A DNA stretch of 64,000 bases from the NCBI RefSeq assembly GCF_002355655.1, contig NZ_AP017569.1, positions 930,001-994,000 on the forward strand, given 5' to 3'. Position 1 is the stretch's first letter. The number at the start of each line of letters is the position of its first letter. Of the stretch, positions 8,736 through 17,526 are shown in pieces. Origin of the DNA: Halorubrum trapanicum. GTDB lineage: Archaea; Halobacteriota; Halobacteria; Halobacteriales; Haloferacaceae. The translations under genes and the position numbers were made by a program. The notes under the pieces were generated by a model. It made no database searches. It worked only from the letters and a program-made list of their open reading frames with translations, and had not been told where the DNA came from.

Positions 8736-9641
8736 ATGACCACGGTCAGGATCATCGGCGCGCCGACCGACTACGGGGCGAACCGACGCGGGGTCGACAT
8801 GGGACCGTCGGCGATCCGGTACGGCGGGCTCGCCGAGCAGCTCGCCGGCGCCGGCGTGGAGGCGGTCGACGCGGGCGACCTCCCCGTCCCGCGGGCGGAG
8901 GAACGCGACCCGGACGCGGACGCGCCCAGCGAGGGGAAGGCGAAGTTCCTCCGCGAGACGGCGGACGTCTGCCGGCGGCTCGGCGACGAGGTCGCCGCGA
9001 CGCTCGCCGACGGCGAAGTGCCGCTCGCGCTCGGCGGCGACCACTCCATCGCCATCGGGAGCCTCACCGGGTCCGCGCGCGACGCGGAGATCGGCGCCGT
9101 CTGGTTCGACGCGCACGCCGACCTCAACACGCCCGCGACGACGCCCTCGGGCAACGTCCACGGGATGCCGCTGGCGGCCGCGCTCGGGGTCGACGAGTTC
9201 GCGGACACCGAGTGGGCGAACGCCGCGGGACTGTCGCCGGAGAACGTCGCCCTCGTCGGGCTCCGGTCGGTCGACGAGGCGGAGGCGGAGCTGATCCGAG
9301 AGCGCGACTTCGCCGCGTACACGATGTCGGACATCGACGAGCGGGGGATCACCGAAGTCACGGAGGAGGCGCTCGAGGTCGCCGCGGACGGCGTCGACGG
9401 GATCCACGTCAGCCTCGATTTAGACTGGCTCGATCCCAACGCCGCGCCCGGCGTCGGGACGCCCGTCCGCGGCGGGGTCACCTACCGCGAGGCGCACAGC
9501 GCGATGGAGATCGTCGACGAGACCGACGCCCTCCGCTCGATGGAGATCGTCGAGGTGAACCCGACGCTCGACCAGCACAACGAGACGGCCGAGCTGGCGA
9601 CGGAGCTGGCGGCGAGCGCGTTCGGGAAGCGAGTTTTATAA
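8736..9641 (+). CDS. rocF: Arginase (ureohydrolase family)
   Basis: Hydrolyses L-arginine to ornithine and urea with a binuclear manganese centre. The 301-residue protein has all three metal motifs: GGDHSIAIGS (about residue 100), WFDAHADLNTP (about 125) and SLDLDWLDP (about 225). GNVHGMPLAAALG and GVTYREAH are the arginase type rather than the agmatinase type, which argues for arginine as substrate, although ureohydrolase specificity is easily misjudged from sequence. Confidence 0.9.
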   Translation: MTTVRIIGAPTDYGANRRGVDMGPSAIRYGGLAEQLAGAGVEAVDAGDLPVPRAEERDPDADAPSEGKAKFLRETADVCRRLGDEVAATLADGEVPLALGGDHSIAIGSLTGSARDAEIGAVWFDAHADLNTPATTPSGNVHGMPLAAALGVDEFADTEWANAAGLSPENVALVGLRSVDEAEAELIRERDFAAYTMSDIDERGITEVTEEALEVAADGVDGIHVSLDLDWLDPNAAPGVGTPVRGGVTYREAHSAMEIVDETDALRSMEIVEVNPTLDQHNETAELATELAASAFGKRVL

Positions 9642-9676
9642 ATCGGGTTCGGAGAGCGGCGGGTCGGGAGAGCGGG

Positions 9677-9976
9677 TCAGACGCCGCGGTCGAGCTCCTC
9701 GACGACCCGCTGGAGGTCGGCCGCCGACTCGATCTCGCCTTTGATCTCCTCGCGGCGGCGGACGGCCGCCGAGTCGGCGTCGTACGCGCGGACGAACTCG
9801 GCGCGGGTGTGCTCGTCGAACGCGTGGCGGATCGCGAAGTAGCCGTCCGGGACGATGGTGCCGCAGACCTTACACTCGTGGCGCTGGTGCTCGTTCGTCT
9901 GGTGGACGATCGCCGCCTCCACGTCGTCGAAGGCGGCGTCGCAGTCGCCGATGCCGCACGTCCAGCGAGGGGCCAT
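9677..9976 (-). CDS. Small C2H2-type zinc-finger protein
   Basis: A 99-residue protein opening with WTCGIGDCDAAF followed by a His-containing helix (VHQTNEH), then CKVCGTIVPDGYFAIRH-x-H, giving two zinc-finger-like Cys2His2 sites. The C-terminal half is a charged helix. The start is at 9976; the open frame runs much further upstream but only as antisense of the next gene. Haloarchaea have many such small zinc-finger proteins, mostly of unknown role, with DNA, RNA or protein binding all possible. It converges on rocF. Confidence 0.75.
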   Translation of the reverse strand: MAPRWTCGIGDCDAAFDDVEAAIVHQTNEHQRHECKVCGTIVPDGYFAIRHAFDEHTRAEFVRAYDADSAAVRRREEIKGEIESAADLQRVVEELDRGV

Positions 9977-10147
9977 ACCCCGAACTCTCGCCCGAGGGGG
10001 ATTAACGGTTTCCCACCTCGTCGGGCCGTGCCGCGGCGTCGACCGGGCCCGACGCCGCGGCGCACCGGCGCCGCGCTCCGCCCCGCGGCGGCGGCACCGT
10101 CGTCGTCGAACGATACGCCTTTGCGCCGCCGCGACGACCGTGCGACC

Positions 10148-10912
10148 GTGACCCGACCGCAAACGCGCGTCGACGCCCACGTGAAGGTGCTCGACGACGA
10201 GGTCGTCGCCCGCGCGAAGGCCCGCGGGATCGACGCGCTCGTGTACGCGCCGCACTTCACGCGGCTCCCGACGATCCGCGAGCGCGCGGCGCGGTACACC
10301 GACGACGAGCTGACCGTCGTCCCCGCCCGCGAGGTGTTCACCGGCGACTGGGGGAACCGGCGGCACCTCCTCGCCATCGGGCTCTCGGACCCGGTCCCCG
10401 ACTACATCACCTTCGAGGGCGCGATGGCCGAGTTCGAGCGGCAGGACGCGGCGGTCCTCGTCCCTCACCCCGGGTTCGCCACCATCTCGCTCACGCAGCC
10501 CGAGGTGGACGCCCACGCCGCGCGGCTCGACGCGGTCGAGACGTACAACACGAAGCTGCTCCCCCACCAGAACGCGCGAGCGCGCCGGACCGCCGAGGAG
10601 ACCGGCTGCGCCGGGTTCGGCTCGTCGTACGCCCACCTCCCCGGCACGGTCGGCGAGGCGTGGACCGCCTTCGAGGGCGACCTCGCCGACGAGGAGGCGG
10701 TCGTCGACGCGTTCCGCGAGCGCCGGCCCCGGACGGTGATCCACCGCGGCGGCGCCGGCCACCAGCTCCGCGGGCTCGTGGAGTTCGCGCACCTCGCGTA
10801 CGAGAACACGTGGGCGAAGCTCGACCGGATGTTCCTCTCCGGCAACGAGCCGACCCTCCCGTCGAACGTCGCCTACGAGGGCCGGTTCGACGACGTGAGC
10901 GTCTACGAGTAG
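10148..10912 (+). CDS. PHP-domain metal-dependent phosphoesterase
   Basis: A 254-residue PHP-superfamily protein. It begins VDAHVKV instead of the canonical DxHxH and has PHFTRLPTIRER, LVPHPGFATIS and FGSSYAHLP where other PHP proteins carry histidine metal ligands, so part of the metal site is altered. GTG 10148 is the only plausible start that gives a protein opening at the first strand; no ATG is available nearby. The last 60 residues, with NTWAKLDRMFLSGNEPT, are typical of a haloarchaeal PHP-associated C terminus. Substrate unknown. Confidence 0.75.
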   Translation: MTRPQTRVDAHVKVLDDEVVARAKARGIDALVYAPHFTRLPTIRERAARYTDDELTVVPAREVFTGDWGNRRHLLAIGLSDPVPDYITFEGAMAEFERQDAAVLVPHPGFATISLTQPEVDAHAARLDAVETYNTKLLPHQNARARRTAEETGCAGFGSSYAHLPGTVGEAWTAFEGDLADEEAVVDAFRERRPRTVIHRGGAGHQLRGLVEFAHLAYENTWAKLDRMFLSGNEPTLPSNVAYEGRFDDVSVYE

Positions 10913-10975
10913 GAGGGGATCGAGATCCGGCGGTTCGCTCCGCGTTCGGCGGGTGACACGCGTGTCCCCGCCCAC

Positions 10976-10982
10976 GTTATAC
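10976..10982 (+). promoter_or_regulatory. TATA-like box of the GST-family gene
   Basis: GTTATAC-type sequence centred 27 nt upstream of the ATG at 11006. Confidence 0.4.
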
Positions 10983-11005
10983 GGACGGAGGCCCACGTAC
11001 CGGAC

Positions 11006-12037
11006 ATGAATCAGCTCGTGAACGGCGAGTGGCGCACGGACACCTACGAGGCGACCGACGAGGAGGGCGCGTTCCAGCGCGGCGAGACCACCTTCCGGAA
11101 CTGGGTCGCGGGCAGCGACGTGCCCGACCACGTCGACGCGGAGCCGGACGAGCGCTTCCAGCCGGAGGCCGGCCGGTATCACCTGTACGTCTCGTACGCC
11201 TGCCCGTGGGCGCACCGCACGCTGCTCGCGCGGTCGCTCTTGGGCCTCGAAGACGCGATCGGCGTCTCGGTCGTCGACCCGTACCGCGACGAGGACGGCT
11301 GGCAGTTCACCCCGGAGAAGGAGGGCTGTACCCGCGATCACCTCCACGACAGCGACTTCCTCCGCGAGCTGTACGTGGAGGCCGACCCCGACGCCACCTG
11401 CCGGGTGACCGTCCCCGTGCTGTGGGACAAAGAGGAGGAGACGATCGTCAACAACGAGTCGCGCGAGGTCCTCCGCACCCTCTCGACCGCGTTCGACGAC
11501 CTCGGCAACGGCGTCTCGCTGTTACCCGACGCGGACGACGACGCGACCGTCGCGGACGTCGACGAGGTGATCACGGACATCTACGAGCCGATCAACAACG
11601 GCGTCTACCGCGCCGGCTTCGCCACCTCGCAGAGCGCCTACGACGAGGCGATCGACGACCTGTTCGGCGCGCTCGACCGCTACGACGAGCGGCTCGCCGA
11701 CCAGCGCTACCTCGTCGGCGACTCCCTGACTGAGGCGGACATCTGTATGTTCACCACCCTGATCCGCTTCGATCAGGTGTACCACACCCACTTCATGTGC
11801 AACCGGAAGTTCATCCACCAGTACGAGAACCTCTGGCCGTACCTGCGCGACCTCTACCAGACCGAGGGCGTCGCGGAGACGGTGAACATGGAGCACATCA
11901 AGGAGCACTACTACACCACGCACCCGGACGTGACCCCTTCGGGCATCATCGCGCGCGGCCCCGACCTCGACTTCGAGGCCGCCCACGACCGCGACCGGCT
12001 CACGGGAACGCCGCCGGCTCCGACCGCCGACGACTGA
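11006..12037 (+). CDS. Glutathionyl-hydroquinone reductase-like GST family protein (YqjG/ECM4)
   Basis: A 343-residue protein with an N-terminal thioredoxin-fold half carrying the active-site block YVSYACPWAHRTLL (CPWAHR, catalytic Cys at about residue 71) and an all-alpha C-terminal half containing LTEADICMFTTLIRFDQVY, both diagnostic of Xi-class glutathione transferases. These reduce glutathionyl-hydroquinones. Haloarchaea make gamma-glutamylcysteine rather than glutathione, so the natural thiol is probably that molecule (inference). It stands alone, with a truncated repeat copy just downstream. Confidence 0.88.
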   Translation: MNQLVNGEWRTDTYEATDEEGAFQRGETTFRNWVAGSDVPDHVDAEPDERFQPEAGRYHLYVSYACPWAHRTLLARSLLGLEDAIGVSVVDPYRDEDGWQFTPEKEGCTRDHLHDSDFLRELYVEADPDATCRVTVPVLWDKEEETIVNNESREVLRTLSTAFDDLGNGVSLLPDADDDATVADVDEVITDIYEPINNGVYRAGFATSQSAYDEAIDDLFGALDRYDERLADQRYLVGDSLTEADICMFTTLIRFDQVYHTHFMCNRKFIHQYENLWPYLRDLYQTEGVAETVNMEHIKEHYYTTHPDVTPSGIIARGPDLDFEAAHDRDRLTGTPPAPTADD

Positions 12038-12080
12038 CCGGCGGACGGGTTCGAGCGGTGCGGTTTTTATTAGTCAGTTC

Positions 12081-12226
12081 CCGGTGGCGCGCCGTCGAGC
12101 GGCCGCCGTCGGCGGCCGCGAGAAGCCCGCGAGGGAGGCGGCGGTCCGGCGCGGCTCCGCCCGCGCCGGGCCGCCCGCCGAGGCTGGGGAGGCGTGAGGT
12201 GCGGTGCCGTGCGGAGCGGTCGAGAC
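12081..12226 (-). repeat. Structured intergenic repeat, copy R1 (truncated)
   Basis: The 3' half of the seven-member repeat family, in minus orientation. It keeps the CACC-rich end, the P3 hairpin (GCGGCCGCC 12099-12107 with GGCGGCCGC 12111-12119), the P2 hairpin (arms of about 18 nt, 12137-12154 and 12161-12179, with one bulge and one G-T pair) and the conserved CCTCCCCAGCCTC block (read on the minus strand). P1 and the TATA module are missing. The P2 arms are far longer and different in sequence from other copies yet still complementary. It lies between two convergent genes. Confidence 0.85.
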
Positions 12227-12321
12227 GATCGGTCGCGGGCCGGACCGCTCAGGCAAAAACGAACCGCGAAAACGAGAAACGAGAAACGCAGATCGACCGA
12301 AGACGGACCGCGCTCGGTCCG

Positions 12322-13383
12322 TTACCCCTCCATGCCGCCGAACGAGAGGCCGTCCTCGACGGAGCGCTGGGCCGCGAAGTAGACGATCGCGACCGGCAGC
12401 GCGAACAGGTTCGCGAACGCCGCGAAGCGGGTCCACGGCGTCGAGAACCGGCCCTCGGTCGCGATGTTGTACAGCTCCACCGACAGCGGGTAGTTCTCGG
12501 GGCGCAGCAGCGTCTGCGCGATGATGAACTCGTTCCAGCCGGCGAGCCAGACGAAGATGAGCACGACGGCGAGCCCCGGCTTCGTCAGCGGGAGGATCAC
12601 CTCCCGGATCGTGTCGAGGAAGCTCGCGCCGTCGACCATCGCCGCCTCCTCGTAGGAGACGGGGATGTTGTCCATGTACGTCTTCAACAGCCACGTGTTG
12701 AACGGGATCGCCGACGCGGCGTAGAACAGCCCGAGGACAAACAGGTTGTTCGTGAGCCCGTAGCTGCTGAACAGCGAGTACAACGCCACGAGCGTCGCGA
12801 TCGACAGTCCGGCGCCGATCTGCGTGAACAGCACGTAGCCGTAGAGGATGCGCTTGCGGCCCACGAACTTCCGGCGCGAGAACGCGTACGCCGCCGGGAC
12901 GATCATCCCGAACCCGGCCGCGAGCGTCACGCTGACGATGTAGAGGCTGTTGAACAGCGCGCCGGGACCGGTCTCGGTGCCGGCCCACCGGAAGCTCACC
13001 AGCCCGCCCCCGCCGCCGAGGACGAGCTGGGGGTACCCCCAGTCGCCGTCGACGAAGAAGAAGTCGGACTCGAAGATCACCCAGCGGTACGCGCCGAGGT
13101 TGTACGTCGACGGGTCCGGGAAGATGCCGCTGGTGGTGAACAGCCGCGTCCCCTCCGCCAGCGACGCGGTGAAGATCCAGAACAGCGGGAACAGAAGCAC
13201 CAACACCATCGCGAGCCCGAACAGCGTCATCAGGACGCTCTTCGAGACGTCCCACGGCGTGCGTTTGCCCGCGCGGAGGTCGTAGATCGCCCGCTGGACG
13301 GTGACGACGAACCGCTTCGGAGCGGTCGCGAACGCGACCAGCTTGGCGGCGACGAGCGCCGCGAACGAGCGGACCGCGCTCAT
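12322..13383 (-). CDS. ABC transporter permease, CUT1 MalG-like
   Basis: Inner subunit of a carbohydrate ABC importer. The 353-residue protein has about six membrane helices and the EAA loop that contacts the ATPase (VSYEEAAMVDGASF, then PLTKPGL). A periplasmic-side insertion of about 60 residues near residues 90-150 separates the first and second helices, larger than in E. coli MalG. It overlaps the preceding permease gene by 4 bp (ATGA), so the two are translationally coupled. Confidence 0.92.
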   Translation of the reverse strand: MSAVRSFAALVAAKLVAFATAPKRFVVTVQRAIYDLRAGKRTPWDVSKSVLMTLFGLAMVLVLLFPLFWIFTASLAEGTRLFTTSGIFPDPSTYNLGAYRWVIFESDFFFVDGDWGYPQLVLGGGGGLVSFRWAGTETGPGALFNSLYIVSVTLAAGFGMIVPAAYAFSRRKFVGRKRILYGYVLFTQIGAGLSIATLVALYSLFSSYGLTNNLFVLGLFYAASAIPFNTWLLKTYMDNIPVSYEEAAMVDGASFLDTIREVILPLTKPGLAVVLIFVWLAGWNEFIIAQTLLRPENYPLSVELYNIATEGRFSTPWTRFAAFANLFALPVAIVYFAAQRSVEDGLSFGGMEG

Positions 13384-14372
13384 TGCTCACCCACCCCCTC
13401 GGCGAGGCCGCCGTAGCGCACGGCGACGAGCATGAAGAGTCCGACGAAGGCGATGGCGACGATGAGGATCGCCGCGGAGAGCCCGAACTCGTTGAAGCTG
13501 ATCGCCTCGCGGTAGCCGTACACGATGATCAGCTCGTTCTGCCTGGCCGGGCCGCCCCGGTTGAACACCCACGGGATCAGGAACTGCTGGAACGACGTCG
13601 CCGCGGTGAGGATGGAGGCGAAGAGGACGGGTCCCTTGATCGCCGGGAGGGTGACCGTCCGGAACCGCTGGAGCCACCCGGCGCCGTCGACCATCGCGGC
13701 CTCGTGGAGCGACTTTGGCACGTCCTGTAAGGCGCTCACGATGATGATCACCATGAACGGGTACGCGAGCCACACCTCCGTGGTGACGTACGCGAAAAAT
13801 GCCTCCCAGCGGCCGCTGAGGAAGCCGATCGGCACGTCGAAGAGGAGGACCTGCGGCGCCGACAGCGCCGACATGAACTCGTTGTAGCGGCCGAGCAGCG
13901 TGTTGAACACGCCGAATCGGGCGTCGCTGAACATCCCGCGCCAGACGGTGATCGTGAAGATGCCGGGGAACCCCAGCGGGACGATCACCGCGGCGCGCAT
14001 GTAGCGTTTGCCGACGACCCGCGCGTGGTTCAAGAGGAGCGCGATGCCGACGGCGACGAACACCTTGACCACGAGCGAGACGGCGACGAACAGCCACGTC
14101 GTCGACATCGACGTCCAGAACTGCGGGTCCGCCAGCAGCTGTGCGTAGTTCGCGAGCCCGATCAGCTCGGCGCCGCCGCCGATCACCGACCCGGCGAACG
14201 TCGCGTCGGTCAGCGAGATGTAAAACAGGTAGACGATCGGGTACAGCATGAAACTCGAGAAGAGGACCACGCCGGGGATGACGAGCAGCAGTCCCCAGTC
14301 GCGACCGGAGAACGGCAGCGCTGACCGGAGCCGCGAGAGCCCGCCGCCGGCGTCGAGTTGTGAAGAGGCCAT
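13380..14372 (-). CDS. ABC transporter permease, CUT1 MalF-like
   Basis: Second membrane subunit of the same importer, 330 residues with about six helices (first: LLVIPGVVLFSSFMLYPIVY). The EAA loop reads SLHEAAMVDGAGW followed by LPAIKGPVL, matching the partner permease so that both can dock to an ATPase dimer. An insertion between helices 3 and 4 carries NTLLGRYNEFMSAL. It lies 21 bp after the binding-protein gene and forms a three-gene operon with it. Confidence 0.92.
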   Translation of the reverse strand: MASSQLDAGGGLSRLRSALPFSGRDWGLLLVIPGVVLFSSFMLYPIVYLFYISLTDATFAGSVIGGGAELIGLANYAQLLADPQFWTSMSTTWLFVAVSLVVKVFVAVGIALLLNHARVVGKRYMRAAVIVPLGFPGIFTITVWRGMFSDARFGVFNTLLGRYNEFMSALSAPQVLLFDVPIGFLSGRWEAFFAYVTTEVWLAYPFMVIIIVSALQDVPKSLHEAAMVDGAGWLQRFRTVTLPAIKGPVLFASILTAATSFQQFLIPWVFNRGGPARQNELIIVYGYREAISFNEFGLSAAILIVAIAFVGLFMLVAVRYGGLAEGVGEQ

Positions 14373-14393
14373 GGTAGCTGGTGGAGAGGCCGC

Positions 14394-15653
14394 CTACTGG
14401 TTCTCCCGGATCTCCGACGCGGCCTGGTCGAGGGCCGGGCCGCTCTCCTGATTGCCGTTGAAGACGCGGGTCAGCGCCTCGGTCAGCGGCGTCCAGACGG
14501 CGTTCATGTTCGGGTGGGTCGGGATGGGCACGCCGTGGTCGACCTGCTGAGCGAACGCCTGAACGTCGGCGGAGAGGTCGCCGTCCTCCACGACGGAGGA
14601 GAGGACGGGAATGTACCCCTGCTCCTCGGCGTTGGTCTCGATGATGTCCTCGTTCGTGGTGTACCACTCGGCCAGGCCCGTCGCGGCGTCGACCGTCGGC
14701 TGGTCGGCGTCCGACAGCATCGCGCTGAAGTAGAACGTCTGGATCCCCGAGTACGTCCGGGGGTTGTTGCCGTCGACGGTCGGCAGCGTCGTGACGCCGA
14801 GATTCTCGATCTCCTCGCCGAGGTTCGCGATCTCCCACGGGCCGTTGATCGCGAACGGCGCGGCGCCGTCGGCGAACGCGACGATCTGCGACTCGTAGCC
14901 GGGGTCGGCCGGCACGTAGTCGAACAGCTGTTCAAGCGCGTCCATCCCCCGCTTACACGCGTCGCTGTCGAGGGCGGTCTCGAGGCTCTCCGTGTCGAAG
15001 ATGTCGCCGCCGTACGCCTGGATGAACCCGCTAGCAAAGTACGGGTCCGTGACGGGGTACGAGAGGCCGTACTCGCCGTTCTCCGGGTTGTGATACTCGT
15101 CCATCACCGAGAGCATCTCCTCGAACGTCTCGGGCGGCTCGTCGACCATGTCCTCGTTGTAGAACAGCGCGACCGTCTCCGAGGCGAACGGGAGCCCGTG
15201 GAGCGCGCCGTCGAACTGGACGGCCTCCTGGGCGGTCTCCGTGAAGACGTCCAGCGAGGCGTCGACGTCGTCGCTCGCGTCGTAGAGGAACGGCGGCTCC
15301 TCGCGGACCGCGAACCGGCCGATCCAGTCGTGCGCCCAGATCCACGAGTCGGGCCCCTCGCCGGCCGGGATCGCGGTTTCGAGCTGCTGGTCGAGCTCGC
15401 CGCCCGGCTCGTTCTTCTCGATCGTGTTGGGGCTCTCGGACTCGTACTCGTCGATGTACGAGGACATGGCCTCGTCCTCGCCGTCCGAGAGGTCGGTCCA
15501 CAGCGTCGCGGTGCCGCCGCTCTCGCCGTCGCCGCCATCGCTTCCGTCGGACCCGTCACCGCCGTCGCCGCCGGTGCTGATACAGCCCGCGAGTCCCGCG
15601 AGCGCAGTCGTTCCCCCCATCGCCTTGAGCAGCGTTCTACGTTTCTCGTTCAT
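14394..15653 (-). CDS. Sugar ABC transporter substrate-binding lipoprotein
   Basis: Extracellular solute receptor of the importer (family 1, MalE-like), 419 residues. The N terminus KRRTLLKAMGG is a twin-arginine signal followed by LAGLAGC, a lipobox whose Cys would be lipidated and anchor the protein outside. A Gly/Asp/Ser-rich linker then leads into the binding domain. FAINGPWEIANL and the C-terminal region match maltose/multiple-sugar receptors. The ligand is not predictable; a disaccharide or oligosaccharide is likely. Confidence 0.93.
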   Translation of the reverse strand: MNEKRRTLLKAMGGTTALAGLAGCISTGGDGGDGSDGSDGGDGESGGTATLWTDLSDGEDEAMSSYIDEYESESPNTIEKNEPGGELDQQLETAIPAGEGPDSWIWAHDWIGRFAVREEPPFLYDASDDVDASLDVFTETAQEAVQFDGALHGLPFASETVALFYNEDMVDEPPETFEEMLSVMDEYHNPENGEYGLSYPVTDPYFASGFIQAYGGDIFDTESLETALDSDACKRGMDALEQLFDYVPADPGYESQIVAFADGAAPFAINGPWEIANLGEEIENLGVTTLPTVDGNNPRTYSGIQTFYFSAMLSDADQPTVDAATGLAEWYTTNEDIIETNAEEQGYIPVLSSVVEDGDLSADVQAFAQQVDHGVPIPTHPNMNAVWTPLTEALTRVFNGNQESGPALDQAASEIRENQ

Positions 15654-15857
15654 GTGGCTAGAACAAATGATGAATTATATTTTCATACATTTAGTGTTTG
15701 GGGTACGTCCCGATCGATCCGGATCGATCCGTGTCGACTGTGAAGATCGACGATCGACTCGGCGAGTGGGTGTTGCCGATATTTGAGAAGAGATTATTCA
15801 CCATATATCAGAAAAACAGCAAAGAACTCATATGCCAGCGGACCGGTCATCAGGGAA
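15654..15857. promoter_or_regulatory. Divergent AT-rich promoter region of the sugar transporter
   Basis: The spacer between the binding-protein gene (leftward) and the ATPase gene (rightward) is much more AT-rich than its surroundings. Leftward, a GAAAATATAATTC stretch lies about 20-30 nt before the binding-protein ATG; rightward, CACCATATATCAG lies about 50 nt before the ATPase ATG. The shared spacer suggests coordinated control, perhaps by a TrmB-type sugar regulator (inference); no operator was identified. Confidence 0.55.
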
Positions 15858-16991
15858 ATGGCACGCGTCACGCTCGACACGCTCCGGAAGGAGTTCGACC
15901 GAGGGACCATCGTCGCCGTCGACGACCTGGACCTTGAGATCGACGACGGGGAGTTCGTGACCGTGGTCGGGCCGTCGGGCTGCGGGAAGACGACCACGCT
16001 CCGGATGGTCGCCGGGCTCGAAGAGCCGACCACCGGTACCGTCAGCTTCGACGACGAGGACGTCACCGAGGTCCACGCGAAGGAGCGTCCCGTCGCGATG
16101 GTGTTCCAGAACTACGCGTTATACCCCCACAAGACGGTCCGCGAGAACATGGCGTTCGGGCTCAAGATGAGCACGGATATGACGACGGAGGAGCGCCACG
16201 AGCGCGTCCGGGAGATGGCGGAGATGATGGGGATCGAGGACCTCCTCGACGACAAGCCGGACGAGCTCTCCGGCGGGCAGAAGCAGCGCGTCGCGCTCGG
16301 TCGGGCCATCGCGCGCGAGCCCGAGGTGTTCCTCTTCGACGAGCCGCTCTCGAACCTCGACGCGAAGCTCCGCACGGAGATGCGCGCGGAGATTCAGAAG
16401 CTCCAGAAGGAGTTCGGCGTCACCGCGATGTACGTCACCCACGACCAGGAGGAGGCGATGACGATGGGCGACCGCCTCGCCATCCTGAACGACGGCGAGC
16501 TCCAGCAGGTCGGCGAACCCACCGAGGTGTACCAGAACCCCGTCAACGAGTTCGTCGCCGGCTTCATCGGCTCGCCGTCGATGAACTTCCTCGACGTCGA
16601 CGTCGAGACCGACGGGACGACCGCGACGGTCCGCGACGAGTCCTCCGGGCTCTCGCTCTCGCTCAGCCGGGAGTACGTCGCCGGCCACAAGTTCGAGAGC
16701 GGCCCGTACACGCTCGGGATCCGCCCGGAGAACATCGAGGTCGTCGAGGAGCCGACCGGCGAGGAGACGCTGACCGCGACCGTCGAGGTCGTCGAGCCGA
16801 TCGGCTCCGACAACTACGTCCACCTCGACGTGACCGAGGACTTCCTCGCGCGAGCGCCGGCGGACGTGCTCCCCGAGGCCGGCGACGAGGTCGGCGTCTC
16901 CTTCGACGAGGCGGACATCCACCTGTTCGACCCCGAGACCGGCGAGGACGTGTTCCTCACCGACGAGGAGATCGCGGCCGCGGTCGCTTAA
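15858..16991 (+). CDS. ABC transporter ATP-binding protein, MalK/UgpC-like
   Basis: ATPase subunit for the adjacent CUT1 permeases, 377 residues. Walker A GPSGCGKTT, Q-loop VFQNYALYPHKTV, signature LSGGQKQRVALGRA, Walker B VFLFDEPLSNLDAKLR and switch His VTHDQEEAMT are all intact. The C-terminal 130 residues form the MalK-type OB regulatory domain (LGIRPENIEVVEE). ATG 15858 is preferred to an upstream in-frame start inside the AT-rich promoter, because the protein then begins directly with the first ABC strand. Confidence 0.93.
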   Translation: MARVTLDTLRKEFDRGTIVAVDDLDLEIDDGEFVTVVGPSGCGKTTTLRMVAGLEEPTTGTVSFDDEDVTEVHAKERPVAMVFQNYALYPHKTVRENMAFGLKMSTDMTTEERHERVREMAEMMGIEDLLDDKPDELSGGQKQRVALGRAIAREPEVFLFDEPLSNLDAKLRTEMRAEIQKLQKEFGVTAMYVTHDQEEAMTMGDRLAILNDGELQQVGEPTEVYQNPVNEFVAGFIGSPSMNFLDVDVETDGTTATVRDESSGLSLSLSREYVAGHKFESGPYTLGIRPENIEVVEEPTGEETLTATVEVVEPIGSDNYVHLDVTEDFLARAPADVLPEAGDEVGVSFDEADIHLFDPETGEDVFLTDEEIAAAVA

Positions 16992-17137
16992 TTAGAGTCG
17001 GGTTTCGGGGACACCCCCGACGTGTGAACCGATCGTTCGTACTTTCTCCCCGTGGCGAGATCGAGTCTTATCGGAACCTGACAGGTCTACCTGAAAACTG
17101 CTGACGCCGCGATGGCCGCTTCCGGTTTCTGATCTGC

Positions 17138-17442
17138 TTATTTATAAATGATTTCTGGCGGAGCGACAGAGAACACCGCCAAAGCCCCAGTCGCGAGGCG
17201 GGCGCACGCTCGCTGCGGTCCTCAGTCGCTCGCTTCGCTCGCTCTCTGCGGTCCTTACTTCGCCTGCGCCCGCCTCGCGACTGCCCCTTTGAGTCCCGCC
17301 CGGCCGCGACCGCACCGCGCCTCACGCCTCCCCAGCCTCGTCGGTGGTCCTCCGCGTTGCTCCGGACCACCGACTCCCTCGCGCGTGCTGCTCGGCCGCA
17401 GAGCGGCCTCGCAGGCACGCGCCACCGCATTTGTTTATAAAG
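17138..17442 (+). repeat. Structured intergenic repeat, copy R2
   Basis: Full copy ending 84 bp before mutL. TATA-like TTTATAAAT, then 29 nt, then CCAAAGCCCCAG. P1 arms 17189-17206 and 17265-17282 pair perfectly over 18 bp. P2 arms TCGGTGGTCC 17341-17350 and GGACCACCGA 17364-17373 pair over 10 bp. P3 is CGGCCGC/GCGGCCTCG-like with a 3-nt loop. It ends GCGCCACCGCA plus a TTTGTTTATAAA tract. Together with flanks it fills the 535-bp gap between the ABC ATPase and mutL, which holds no gene. Confidence 0.9.
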
Positions 17443-17526
17443 GGCATGCTCGCTGGGCTTCAATCCGTCTCGCGTCGCCGCGGGCGACAACGGCTTGAAG
17501 TGCGCGCTCGTCGGACGGACGGTAAC

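Noticed and set aside
14394..16991. Iron or peptide ABC system
   Set aside because: The receptor family, EAA-loop permeases and the MalK-type OB domain all fit a CUT1 sugar importer.
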